64,000 nt of DNA from positions 107,451,367 to 107,515,366 of the forward strand of contig OZ038381.1 in assembly GCA_964036045.1 (NCBI GenBank), read 5' to 3'. Source of the DNA: Eutreptiella sp. 'Long Island Sound 2002'. Its lineage: Eukaryota > Euglenozoa > Euglenophyceae > Eutreptiales > Eutreptiaceae. The translations under genes were made by a program, and so were the position numbers. Under the pieces are notes generated by a model. It had not been told where the DNA came from. It searched no databases and saw only the letters and a list, made by a program, of their open reading frames with translations. Positions 24,501 through 34,295 of this stretch are shown here, piece by piece; positions within the stretch are counted from its first letter, which is position 1; each line of letters opens with the position of its first letter.

Positions 24501-27500
24501 TAGAAGGCCACAACCAACAATCGGCCGAGCCTACATCTCCAACATATCATTCCGGTGCCGAAAAAAGGGGGGATGTCAATTTGTGCATTTTGATGCAGTG
24601 AATTCAAAAATGCAAGAGTTCAGCCTCAACAAGACGATATGTGGGAGAATTGGCCAATTTGCGTCAAAATGGTCACATTTTCGTCTCAGCCTAAACTGGC
24701 TGTCATCAGCGTGGTAGTGGACCTCAGGGTAGTAAACGGGAAAATTCTCTAGCATATTGTCTTGTTGAGCCGAAACTCTTGCATTTTTGAATTCATCACA
24801 TCAAAATGCATAATTTTATACGTCCCTTTTATTCGTCATTGGATTGATATGTTGAAGCACCGGTCCGACGCCCTTGAAAACCTTGCATGCAGTGTAGAGC
24901 AAAGTTTACAAGCAGATGCCGAAACGCCCAAGTTTGGTGGCCCGGGGCGAAAAAATATGGTCACCTACCCCCCCCCCCCATGAGCCATACCTTTCCGAAA
25001 CCGCCTTTTCTTGGAAATTTCAAAAAATTACAACCACCCCCCCCCCGCGGAACGATATTTTTGAGAAAAAGGGCGAGAACAAAAAAAAAACTCTAACTTT
25101 GCGTTGGAATCACCCCCCCCCCCCCCCCGAAAAACGCCCATATACACGACCCACGCACCGCGGGGGGTGGGTGGGTGGGCGGTCGAGCCAACCAAGAAGG
25201 GGTGTGGCCGCCGAGGGTGGGTGGGTGGGAAAAGACTCATAAACTGCCTAAGAGAGAGGAAATGCAAACAAAAGTTGAAACGAGGTTCAACTAGTGTTTG
25301 CAAACGCGGAGCACAAGAATACCGCAACGGAATTTGGGTATTCATTCTCCGCCCCGGGCTCGCCCTCCCGAGGCACCAAAGCACCCTGATCCCGCCCCTC
25401 CCCTCCAACCCCTCCAACCCCACCCAGCCATTCCCATGGTGCCATCCGGAGACCCTGGTTATGGTGCCAACGGGTACCATGAGGGTGGAAACTGAGTCCT
25501 AAACACCCCCCCCCAAAAAAAAATACAGAAAATTGGGGGCATGTAAGTGTGCTGCGGCTGAGCTAACACCACTCTCTACAGCCCTCGACAGCCAAAAAGC
25601 CGAAGGACAACCACGCTGTGGGCGCCCAGCAACTCACAACAAACATGCAGCCCCCCCCCTCCCTTAGGCCCCAGCGGCACACCCATGTCATGCACGTCAC
25701 ATTATGCATAGAAAAAAAAACAGAAGTGTTCAAGTGGACGGCATGAAGGCAAGCCTGGGCTTGACAACCCTGTACATATAGCAACCAACAAAAAATCGTG
25801 CGGTCAAGGACTCCCAGCTTACGACAGGGTCCCCAGCAATTACGACGGCTCACACACAGCACCCAATGTCGAGAACATTGCGCGTTGAGAGTCCTCGATC
25901 TTCGATATCACAAATCGGCGAATATGCTAGGGTCATCAACCAATCCTAGAGAATCATAGGCTCCCCGCACGACACCAACTCTTCAATGGCCACCGTCAAG
26001 AACTAGCTTGATTCCCTAAAGCACCTGAGATTATCGTCGTCGTCCAACAAAATCATCACTCAAAGTGTGTCCAGGCTCTGACGGTGTTCCCCGATCAACA
26101 CATGCTCCGGTTGTGCTGGAGCAGGTTGTGACCGCAGTTAGCGGCCCCGGGGCCTGGACTTCCGTTGCCAACTCCACAGTGGCAGTGTCAAAGCTCTGGG
26201 AATCATCATTCTCAGGGCGGCCAGTTCCTCACCCTAGAGCATGTGGGTGAAACTGGCATAGTCAAAATTGGCACTGCTCATTGACGCCATGTCATCCTCG
26301 GCATTCCCCATAGAAGTCGATGTGGCCCTCGCGAAGGGGATCCTAGGTCGCTCGGTACTCACGGCCGTCCATCAAAGTCAGCGCGCGCCCCGATAGGCAT
26401 GGCGAAAACGTCGATGTCCACACCCACATCGATGTTGCTTAGCCTAGTGAATATGGGTCAGTCGATTGTAAGCTAGATGGCAATGCTCACAGATACGGCA
26501 AAGGCTGCAAACTTCGGGGCCTCTGGCTCCGAGTCGCCCGTCCCGCGGTTGGCCCCATGCTAGTCCCCCACTGTGTGCCATGGGGTGCGCGGCTGTGTGC
26601 CCTTCGGGGGAAGCTCGGTGCCAGGGCTCTGCCTTGCACGAGTGGCGAACAAGCAGGCGAATCTAATATTCCAACACACTGATACCAGGGTCTTGGTTCA
26701 TGATACTCGGAACGCTTTCTCGGGGAGAGCGCTGGGAAGGGCCAGTGGCAACGCTGGTGTTCCCAAATCTAGTGCTGTGTCTCGGTGGCGCCCCTGTGGA
26801 GTTGTCTTTTCCATTTGACAGCTGGAGTGTGTGGGCTATCCACTCACATGCTGCATGGCGACATAGCTCTTTGCTTGGCAAGATGGTGCTGCATTGGTAC
26901 CATTGGACTTACGCGTGCCCTGCTGTGAGGGTGTGGCCTCGGCCGACCCGGAATGCGCCATGCCTTTGGTGGCCATCGACTCCATGGAACGCCCTGCGAA
27001 GTTGTGCAACAAAGTGTGAACCCTTGGTGGCCAAACCGTGACAAGCCCCCTCGGGTTGTCCCGTGCTAGGGCTAGCTTCAGAGCCGTCCTCTGGCCGTGG
27101 GTGTCCAGGCCCCACCTCAACCAAAGGCCGCTACTCCGGCGGGTGTGATCCTTGTGCCTCCGAGCGGCCAAGCACGCCCCGCCGCGGCTCTTGGGTGGAG
27201 GCACGGAGCTTTGGGTGCACAAAGAAGAGAGGTTGTGCCTTCGGGTGGCGTGGCTTAAGTTCCCGTGGGCAGGGAGATGGCCGACCGGAGACATCGGCTC
27301 CATCCATGGCACCCACGTGTGGTCTACTCGGAACTGTGTACTACGCGGGGGAATCCAACTGTTTGATTAAAACACAGCTTTGCGATGGGACCTGTTGGCT
27401 GGTTCCGCGAGGTGACTTCTGCCCAGTGCTCTCATCGTCAATGCAAAGAGATTTAGCCGAGCGCGAGTAAACAGGGGGAGTCTTAAAGCCAAATGCCTCG

Positions 27501-30436
27501 TCCACTAATTATTGACGAGCATGAATGGATCAACGAGATTCTTGTAGTCCCTAGATGTTGGCTGGTGAACCGACCGCCATTACTATCCCGCCCGGAGCTG
27601 TAACCCATGTCATGGGGCATTCTTCGAGAGGGCAAATGTGGCAAGGCAGAATGGCCCTGTGGGTAGCCGGTGCGCCCCTGCGTGGCGCACCGGATGCATG
27701 TGCCTACCAACCACGCAGAGTGCAATTAATGGGAGAGCTAGTGGTGTGCAAACCCTCCAGGTCTCTCATCCAGGCTCTCAGTACCCAGGTTGGTGCACAG
27801 CGGTGTCAAGAGTGGTGTGGTGTCCTGAAACACGGACCAAGGAGTCTATCGGAGGCCGCAGGCAATGCTGTGCATGTAGTCAAAGCTGGTATGGAGCAAC
27901 CAGTGGTGGGGTCCGCTGTGCCACCGCCTTGGCCGAGTTTGGCCTCCGCAACCCGACCCAGGCGTGGCATCAGTGGCGCAGCAGTGGCCGCAGCTGCCAA
28001 TTGTCCCGAACGGTGCCTGGTTAAAGCAAACGGACCACTTCTCTCTGCGGTGCTATTGTGTTTAACTGCGCCTTTGGGGACTCTGAAGAGCGTGTGACCA
28101 TGCCTCTGGGGACTTTGCGCCGCGGTGCAGCCTTGAGGTCCATGCGGGACCTATGGTGCTGCGTGCTGCGTGTTTCTCCATGGCGTGCAATGGCAAACCG
28201 ATCTGATGCAACAGCTGCGGAGCCTGAATCCAATGGACACTGGTTCTGAGTGTGAGGTGTGCTCCGTGGGACCTGAAAGATGGTGAACTATACCGGGCTA
28301 CAGCGAAGCTGTGGGAAACTGCAGTGGAGGCCGGTCGCAATCCTGACGTGCAAATCGTGTTGTCTGACCGGGGCATAGGGGTGAAAGGCCAATCGAACCC
28401 TCGAGTAGCTAGTTTCCGCTGAAGTTTCCCTCGGGATAGCTGGGGCTAGGAGTGTGTCCGAATTCGTCAATCGTGATGCGGCTTGTGTCCGGTAAAGCAA
28501 TGCATTAGAGGCAATCTAGGGAGTCTATCAGTCCTCAACCTATTCTCAAACCGTGAATGGGCAAGCATCGGAGGCACACTTCTTTGCATCCTACGTCTTT
28601 GTGTGGCGCGTCAAAGGCCATCCCTGGCCAACGGCGTGCCCGACGCAGTCCGTTGTGCTTGAGTGTGTTTGAGAGATGGTGGCAGCCTTCTGGCCTCAGC
28701 GGGTAGGGCAACCGCCCGGGCATCCGCTGAGGCCACTGGGGCCCCATTACTGGTAAGCACTGCTAGCGATGCAGGATGATCCGAGAGCGCGGTTGCAGGG
28801 TTCAAGTGGTGGCTCATACATAGAATCCACAAAGGACGCTGTCCGCTAGAAATAGCATGGCGGTGGCCATGAAGGTTGGAATCCGCTTAAGAGTGTGTAA
28901 CAACCCACCTGATGAAGCGGGCAGCTTCGAAAATGGATGATGCTCAAGCCAAGCAACCTTTTGGGCCATTTTCCACAGATTTTGAAACGGAGGCCCACAT
29001 GTGACACCCGTTGCCGACCGCCACCCATGAGTTTCGAACTCATACTTTGTGTGGTTGTGCCTAACACCCATAGCTAGCATCCACCAAAATTTTGGCCGAA
29101 TCCGAAGCACCATGCCGGAGATGTGATTTTTCCCCATTTCGCGCGTGCTTGCTGCTTGCTTGCTTGCTACTTGCTTGCTGCTTGCTGCTTGCCAAACCTG
29201 TTAGGTCCACCCTAGACACTAAAGAGGGTTACAAAAACAAAGCCTGGTTCCACCAGCTCGGTGACTCTAACCCTTACCCTAATCCGTGCCCAGAACCACG
29301 GTCGCCCAATACCGCAGCCACCCAAAACTGCAGTCGCCGGTGACCGCTGTAGCCCATGACCGCGGCCACGCATGACCGCAGTCACCGGTGACAGGGGTCG
29401 CCCATGACTGCTAGTCAAAACGCATGCTAGGGAGGGGCTGCACAAATGTCAGACTCGTTGCTCAAATGTGCAAAATCACTGCATATTTGAAATGGCCTCA
29501 ATTGGATCCACACTTACCACCTCTCCTGTAACTTATGTAGCCACCAAAGCCCAAAATTTTGTGTTTGTGGAGGCTGCAAATTTTGTCCTTGACACCCCAT
29601 CTCAACAGTTGGCCTCAATAATTTTCGCAAACCGATAAATCAATTGTAGCATCGTTTGTCAAAGAATTGCCACCACATTGCATTGTGCAACTCAGTGGAT
29701 GTTTTGGCTTGTCGAATGATGTGAAACCTACCTCCTCCCTTGCTCCATAACTTCCCGACTATGACCGAGTAGATCTTTTCCCTACCATTCACCCTTCGAC
29801 TAGCCTTGTGTGACATCTCCCTAACCCCTGCAGGCAACATCCACACCTCTCATCCCTAGCCCTCCTCTGTCTGTGGCACGCCTCCCAGATCAGGTGGGTG
29901 AGCTTCCTATGGCATGCAGGCTGCGGGTAATAGAGCCCCCAGAGGGGCTCAAGTGACTTGACCCTGAATCCTGGAGCATCCTTATCCATAATGAGGACCC
30001 CAAAAAATGCAAAAGAAGTGACAATTGAATTTTGGGAATCGGCACAACACGGGGGTTCAGACATGTCATCATATGCCATGCATTCAGTGAACACTTTTCA
30101 TTTCTGCTGCCAAACAAATTCTGGTGCCTTGAGCCTTTGGAGTTGGATTCCATAGTGACTAACTTCAAGTTTGACCTCCCATCGTTCTCTTCAGCCTTGG
30201 AACAGAGCCCACCCTGGCCCTACTGACCTTTGTTGTACCAGCAGCTGCACTGTCCCCTTGAAGCTTCAATGGGACTGGCTGAGTAGATTCTTTGCCAATC
30301 AGCCCGACCGCAAGTGGAATATCAAAGGGCTCCTTGGCTGACTGCTTTGGAGTAGCAGGGCATGACTGCTTGACGGTCAGCGACAACTGTTTGAGATCGG
30401 CGTCATAGGCTGTTGTGGCCTCCAGCACAGGAGTCC
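15399..30436 (-). CDS. Aminopeptidase N (M1 family, PepN type), C-terminal part, five exons
   Basis: Minus-strand exons at 30239-30436, 18957-19183, 18452-18725, 16243-16410 and 15399-15559 join in phase to about 342 residues. They follow bacterial/plastid-type PepN from the end of the Ig-like domain into the helical C-terminal domain. Diagnostic stretches in order are GTPVLEA...IPLAVGL, VTEPEQTYTF, SLLREFSAPVKL, RWEAGQ, DPDVIHEKRE, RRSIKNLMLMYL, ENMTDQLGAMS, FYEQWKHDN and LMAHEAFELK. PepN is a zinc metallopeptidase that removes N-terminal residues. Its catalytic GxMEN and HExxH region lies upstream and is not in this window; only repeats lie between 31.6 and 64 kb. The terminal exon was also not found. 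Exon boundaries are my GT/AG choices, supported by phase agreement at all four introns. It may be a live host gene or a fragment. Confidence 0.85.
15820..15855. repeat. G-rich GGGGT/G-run tract
   Basis: GGGGT repeats merge into a 14-G run within the intron between aminopeptidase exons d and e. On the plus strand, CCCAGC-rich low-complexity sequence follows at about 15955-16165. Confidence 0.7.
16243..16410 (-). CDS. PepN-type aminopeptidase exon d
   Basis: The second of two possible AGs (at 16411-16412) and a GTATCT donor at 16242 keep phase. It encodes RRSIKNLMLMYLTKI, then QFESAENMTDQLGAMSAVV, matching the RxLRNxCLxYL and ANNMTDxLAALS signatures of PepN. Confidence 0.9.
16725..16860 (+). 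mobile_element. tRNA-derived SINE fragment (putative)
   Basis: TCCCAAGTGGTTAATGC at 16730-16746 resembles a tRNA A box and its D-loop context. GAGTTCAAATTCC about 45 bases later resembles a B box. The anticodon stem does not pair, so it is not a functional tRNA gene. A T run at about 16840-16848 follows. It lies in the intron between aminopeptidase exons c and d. Confidence 0.4.
17840..18290. other. Intronic G-run cluster, no gene
   Basis: G runs of 10-17 lie at about 17859-17868, 17879-17894 and 18267-18276, within the 2.0-kb intron between exons c and d. Possible quadruplex or replication-slippage sites. No coding content was recognised. Confidence 0.5.
18452..18725 (-). CDS. PepN-type aminopeptidase exon c
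   Basis: The acceptor is GTTCTTGCAG before 18725 and the donor is GTGAGA at 18451. It encodes VLLALIKGETPDL, LDNAFKALALSLPTESYLAD and DPDVIHEKRELLVRSI, then YEANKDAVR. The ALALSLPxExxLA and DPDxIHxxRE stretches are characteristic of the PepN helical domain. Confidence 0.92.
18957..19183 (-). CDS. PepN-type aminopeptidase exon b
   Basis: The acceptor is TTATCCGCAG before 19183 and the donor is AAG|GTGTTC at 18956. It encodes RVTEPEQTYTFVDVPEDVVP, SLLREFSAPVKL, a FLMVHDTDEFCRWEAGQ block and AQK. This is the conserved junction between the Ig-like and helical domains, where the PSLLRxFSAPV signature is typical of PepN. Confidence 0.92.
21510..22316 (-). pseudogene. Unrecognised acidic/basic protein with two in-frame stops
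   Basis: One minus frame stays protein-like for about 800 bases, broken only by TAG at 22074-22076 and TGA at 21825-21827. It begins with a basic segment (KAKRKLRDLVHELAKAKARA), then a long Glu/Asp tract, then Trp/Cys-rich sequence (YSQKWWCVPT, KVWCVYQGCQARDWRP), then DDTIEELNRDKKNVLIWLP and a Lys-rich helical end (IYKEVAEKAQEMKKKRQ). I do not recognise it. The Trp-rich middle could be a chromo- or PWWP-like module; that is speculation. It lies inside the large aminopeptidase intron on the same strand and may come from a mobile element. Confidence 0.4.
23094..23362 (-). CDS. Possible exon of unknown protein
   Basis: The minus frame reads GEIDRLRGLSLSKVWIDFLY, GEAAPHPNEPLAVDEDKVRV, then an ITADTLAHETRDTL stretch and a stop at 23094. 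Composition and residue order look coding, and a CTACTTCAG acceptor-like site precedes it near 23365. No family was recognised. It lies within the aminopeptidase intron. Confidence 0.25.
23895..23990. repeat. Dispersed repeat fragment
   Basis: Two parts recur elsewhere: GAGTGGTTGAGGACTGGAGT with a following AGCAGGCTTCCATACC is found inverted at about 39184-39230, and GCGGAGCACAAGAATACCGC recurs at about 25308-25327. The three sites probably descend from one mobile family. Confidence 0.6.
24970..25135. repeat. Poly-C rich cluster
   Basis: C runs of 8-15 lie near 24970-24980, 25038-25046 and 25112-25128, with A-rich linkers. No gene is seen. Confidence 0.7.
28978..29290 (-). mobile_element. 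Dispersed repeat copy 2, SINE-like
   Basis: This is closely similar to 764-1075 over about 310 bases. On the minus strand it has an A-box-like TAGCTATGGGTGTTAGGCAC and a B-box-like GAGTTCGAAACTC about 37 bases downstream, suggesting a tRNA-derived pol III promoter. The plus-strand right side is GCTTGCTTGC-rich and runs into CCCTAA-like sequence. It lies in the large aminopeptidase intron. Confidence 0.6.
30239..30436 (-). CDS. PepN-type aminopeptidase exon a (Ig-like domain)
   Basis: The acceptor is TTTTTACAG before 30436 and the donor is GTACAA at 30238. It encodes TPVLEATTAYDADLKQLSL, a KQSCPATPKQ stretch and FDIPLAVGLIGKE, matching the PepN Ig-like fold. The exon starts and ends with a split codon; joining to 19183 gives a Val codon and continuous PepN sequence. 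An alternative donor, GTCAGT at 30227, breaks phase with the next exon. Confidence 0.85.
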
Positions 30437-31560
30437 CTGTAAAAAGTGCCACAGCATTGGGCAGAATGGGAGAAGACTCTGGATACCTGCTAGTAACCAA
30501 GGGTCATTCTACAGGGTTTTTCCTGCTTTCTAATTAGAAGAGTTAGAACGGCATTTTTGGCAGGTATACCCCCTATGAACCACTCTTTGGCACTCGACAG
30601 CGGGGGGGGGTTTTGCATTTCGGGGAGTTCTGAAGGATCCTCATCCCCATTTTGGCGAAAATTGATGCTGGGCAAGCACCAACGGTCCCCAAGAAAAAAT
30701 TGCTGTGCTGCAGCATGCTGCAGCACGTTGCGTCATGCTGCGGCATGCTTGAAGCCATAGGTGGGGGGTACCCAAACTTTCAGAAGCTGAAACCTAACCC
30801 TAACCTGAGGCCGGTGGGCACAGGAACCATTTGGTTGTTTCTTGTTTTTACCCGAAACATGGTCCTTCAAGTTGGCACCCTTTGATGACAGCCAAACTGC
30901 ACATGAATGCAATACAATTTCCCATTTTGACTTTCACCCTGGGTGCCTATACAACATAGGTACCGCCCGATGCCTTCTCCAATTGCCCACTCCAAAAAGT
31001 CTGTAGTACTCCTGGCTGTCTCCTTGTTCCTCTTGGGTTGTGTTGTCCCCTCCTGGGTGGGTTCAACAGTAGACATCAGAAGACAAAGTGAAGAAAACAA
31101 TGATCTGTCAAAGCACAGCACATGAAAAACAGAAAAAAGAAAAACCAGGTTGGGCTGAGTCTCCCTGCCCCTGCCAGGGTTGTTGCAGATTGACACTCCG
31201 AAGAGAGGCCTCTCATTCACAGATGAACCAATTAACCACTAGAGTACTGTCTATCTCTGACAAATGATGGCACAGGAATGGGATTGACATTTTGGTCCGA
31301 TATTTTTCTCCAACAAGTGCCAACGCAATTTTCAGGTGTGCTGCGGTAGGCATGCTGCGGCATGCTTCAAAACCCCCATGAACAGGCCCCAAAAAACAGG
31401 TGATTCAGCATGCTTCAACCGTTGGTGCTTGATGCGGGTCAAAACAGAACATTTTCTCAAAGTCTGTTCTGGAACAGTACTAACATCTACTTAGAACAAT
31501 TTTAGAACAGAAAATTTGATGCTTAAAAAATGGGATAATGTGGTTTGCTGTGGCGAGGTG
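30437..31560. other. No recognisable gene upstream of the aminopeptidase exon
   Basis: The next upstream PepN exon should encode a DFxxFxxWYSQAG-like stretch on the minus strand, and I did not find it. The region holds a CAGCATGCTGC-rich tract (30712-30750), a CCCTAA scrap near 30790 and A-rich sequence. Confidence 0.4.
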
Positions 31561-31710
31561 TGGCGTGAGGGGGTTAAATATGCTGTTCAGCGGTGTGGTA
31601 TTTTGTGATGTGGTGTGCAGTTGGGAAGTTTGGTGTGAAGTGGTGGCGTGATGCAAGGTAGTGGGGTGTTGTGTGGTGTGGAGTAGCAGGGAATCCCCCG
31701 GGCGGCTTAA

Positions 31711-31766
31711 GGTGTGGTGTGGTGTGGTGTGGTGTGGTGTGGTGTGGTGTGGTGTGGTGTGGTGTG
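31711..31766. repeat. (GGTGT)n pentanucleotide tract A
   Basis: About 11 perfect GGTGT units. The roughly 100 bases to its right (31767-31870) are closely repeated to the right of the second tract at 39977-40168. Confidence 0.95.
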
Positions 31767-31870
31767 CCGAAGGCGCTGTTACCAAAGGGCAAAAGGCCGG
31801 GATGTCTACCCACGGGTAAAGGTAAACGGGCTGGGCTGTGTGTGTTGTGTGCGCGCTGTGTGTAAGTGTG
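31767..31870. repeat. Duplicated flank of (GGTGT)n tract, copy A
   Basis: Begins GCCGAAGGCGCTGTTACC and includes GATGTCTACCCACGGGTA. It matches 40169-40272 at most positions, in the same orientation to the pentanucleotide tract. On the minus strand this is unique sequence ending in (ACACC)n, the form of a LINE 3' end with a simple-repeat tail. Confidence 0.85.
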
Positions 31871-32072
31871 TTGTGGCTTAGCCGGTCCAGTGCACTCTCG
31901 CACTTGGCCGTCGCTGCCTTGCCGACGCCTGCGCGCAGTCACACAGGGTCTCATTTGCCCACTGCACCCTGCGTGCCGCGCTGCACCACCAGTGCCTTCT
32001 GCGTGGTGCCGCACTGCTTGGTGCTCTGCACCACACTGCACTGTGTGTGCCCTGCTGCACTGTTGTTGTGGG

Positions 32073-32763
32073 CAGGGGGCAGTGGGCAGTGGAACTCCTG
32101 CAATGCACTGCCGCACTGCCTGGGGGCAGTGGGCAGTGGACCTCCTGCAATGCACTGCCCTACTGCCTGGGGGCAGTGGGCAGTGCAATTTCTGCAATGC
32201 ACTGCCTCACTGCCCGGGGGCAGTGGGCAGTGCAACTCCTGCAATACACTGCCCCACTGCCTTGGGGCAGTGGGCAGTGGACCTCCTTCAATACACCGCC
32301 TCACTGCCTGGGGGCAGTGGGCAGTGGACCTCCTGCAATACACTGCCGCACTGCCTGGGGGCAGTGGGCAGTGGACCTCCTTCAATGCACTGCTCCACTG
32401 CCTGGGGGCAGTGGGCAGTGGACCTCCCGCAACACACTGCCTCACTGCCTGGGGGCAGTGGGCAGTGGACTTCCTTCAATGCACTGCCCCACTGCCTGGG
32501 GGCAGTGGGTAGTGCAACTCCTGCAATACACGGCCGCATTGCCTGGGGGCAGTGGGCAGTGCAACTCCTGCTATGCATTGCCTCACTGCCCTCGGGCAGT
32601 AGGCAGTGGAACTCCTGCAATGCACCGCCTCACTGCCTGGGGGCAGTGGGTAGTGCAACTCCTGCAACACACTGCCGCACCGCCTGGGGGCAGCGGGCAG
32701 TGGAACTCCTGCAATGCACTGCCTCACTGCCTGGGGGCAGTGGGCAGTGGAACTCCTGCAATA
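32073..32763. repeat. 47-bp minisatellite, block 1
   Basis: About 14 units of 47 bp (for example, starts at 32120 and 32167). Each unit holds GCAGTGGGCAGTG and, 14 bases later, a CACTGCCCCACTGC-like arm, so single strands can fold into a 13-bp stem. Long open frames here follow from the period and are not genes. Confidence 0.95.
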
Positions 32764-33605
32764 ACCGGGCGCACCGGCCTGGGGGGGACGGGGAGCCCAG
32801 CCCAGGGGGTGTTCGGAGTCTCCTGCCAGGCCAGTGGGGAGCCATCATCTTCCAATAACCGGGCGCACCGGCCTGGGGGGGACGGGGAGTCCTGCCCAGG
32901 GGGTGGTCAGAGCCTCCTGCCAGGGCCAATGGGGGGCCATCTTCTTCAGAGAACCGGGCGCACCGGCCCGGGGGGGACGGGGAGTCCTGCCCAGGGGCTG
33001 TTCGGGGTCTCCTGCCAGGCCAATGGGGGGCCATCTTCTTCAGAGAACCGGGCGCACCTGCCCGGGGGGGACGGGGAGTCCTGCCCAGGGGGTGTTCGGA
33101 GTCTCCTGCCAGGCCAAGGGGGGGCCATCTTCTTCAGAGAACCGGGCGCACCGGCCCGGGGGGGACGGGGATTCCTGCCCAGGGGGTGGTCGGATCCTCC
33201 TGCCAGGGCAATGGGGGGCCATCTTCTTCAGAGAACCGGGCGCACCGGCCTGGGGGGGACGGGGAGTCCTGCCCAGGGGGTGTTCGGAGTCTCCTGCAAG
33301 GCCAGTGGGGGGCCATCTTCTTCAGAGAACCGGGCGCACCGGCCCGGGGGGGACGGGGAGTCCTGCCCAGGGGGTGTTCGGAGTCTCCTGCCAGGCCAGT
33401 GGGGGGCCATCTTCTTCAGAGAACCGGGCGCACCGGCCCGGGGGGGACGGGGAGTCCTGCCCAGGGGGTGTTCGGAGTCTCCTGCCAGGGCCAATGGGGG
33501 GCCATCTTCTTCAGAGAACCGGGCGCACCGGCCCGGGGGGGACGGGGAGTCCTGCCCAGGGGGTGTTCGGAGTCTCCTGCAAGGCCAGTGGGGGGCCATC
33601 TTCTT
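32764..33605. repeat. 94-bp minisatellite, block 1
   Basis: About nine units of 94 bp, each with GAACCGGGCGCACCGG, a GGGGGGGACGGGGAGTCC core and GGAGTCTCCTGCCAGG. The block changes directly back into the 47-bp family at 33606, inside a phrase shared by both. Confidence 0.95.
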
Positions 33606-34295
33606 CAGTGGGCAGTGGAACTCCTGCAATGCACCGCCCCACTGCTTGGGGGCAGTGGACAGTGCAACTCCTGCAATGCACTGCCTCACTGTCCCAGAGC
33701 AGTGGGCAGTGGAACTCTTGCAATGCACTGCCTCACTGCCTGGGGGCAGCGGACAGTGCAACCTCTGCAACGCACTGCCTCACTGCCCTGGGTCAATGGG
33801 CAGTGGAACTCCTGCAATACACTGCCGCACTGCCTGGGGGCAGTGGGCAGTGCAACTCCTGCAATGCAATGCCTCACTGCCTGGGGGCAGTGGGCAGTGC
33901 AACTCCAACTCCTGCCACGCACTGCCTCACTGCCTGGGGGCAGTGGGCGGTGCAACTTCTACAATGCACGGCCTCACTGCCTGGGGGCAGTGGGCAGTGC
34001 AACTCCTGCAATGCACTGCCTCAGTGCCCTGGGGGCAGTGGGAAGTGGAAGTCCTGCAATGCACTGCCCCACTGCCTGGGGGTATTGGGCAGTGCAACTT
34101 CTGCAATACACTGCCGCACTGCCTGGGGGCAGTGGGCAGCGCAACTCCTGCAATGCACTGCCTCACTGCCCTGGGGCGGTGGGCAGCGGAACTCCTGCAA
34201 CGCACTGCCTCACTGCCTGGGAGCAGTGGGCAGTGCAACTCCTGCAATGCACTGCCTCACTGCCTGGGGGCAGTGGGCAGTGCAACTCCTGCAAT
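33606..34295. repeat. 47-bp minisatellite, block 2
   Basis: About 14-15 units of the family at 32073-32763, somewhat more diverged and with one unit extended by 6 bases (near 33901). Confidence 0.95.

Larger units (their letters stand above)
19184..30238 (-). other. 11-kb intron of the aminopeptidase gene
   Basis: The intron is defined by donor GTACAA at 30238 and acceptor CCGCAG ending at 19184. Joining across it gives uninterrupted PepN sequence. It contains a SINE-like copy (28978-29290), a degenerate acidic/basic gene (21510-22316), a possible coding fragment near 23.1-23.4 kb, C-run blocks near 24.97-25.13 kb and several dispersed repeat scraps. I see no gene in 19.4-21.5 kb, 22.4-23.0 kb, 23.4-26 kb or 26-28.9 kb. 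Confidence 0.7.

Noticed and set aside
26500-28760. Plus-strand frames of 113-180 codons as genes
   Set aside because: No domain, no coherent composition and equal-length antisense frames; nothing supports coding.
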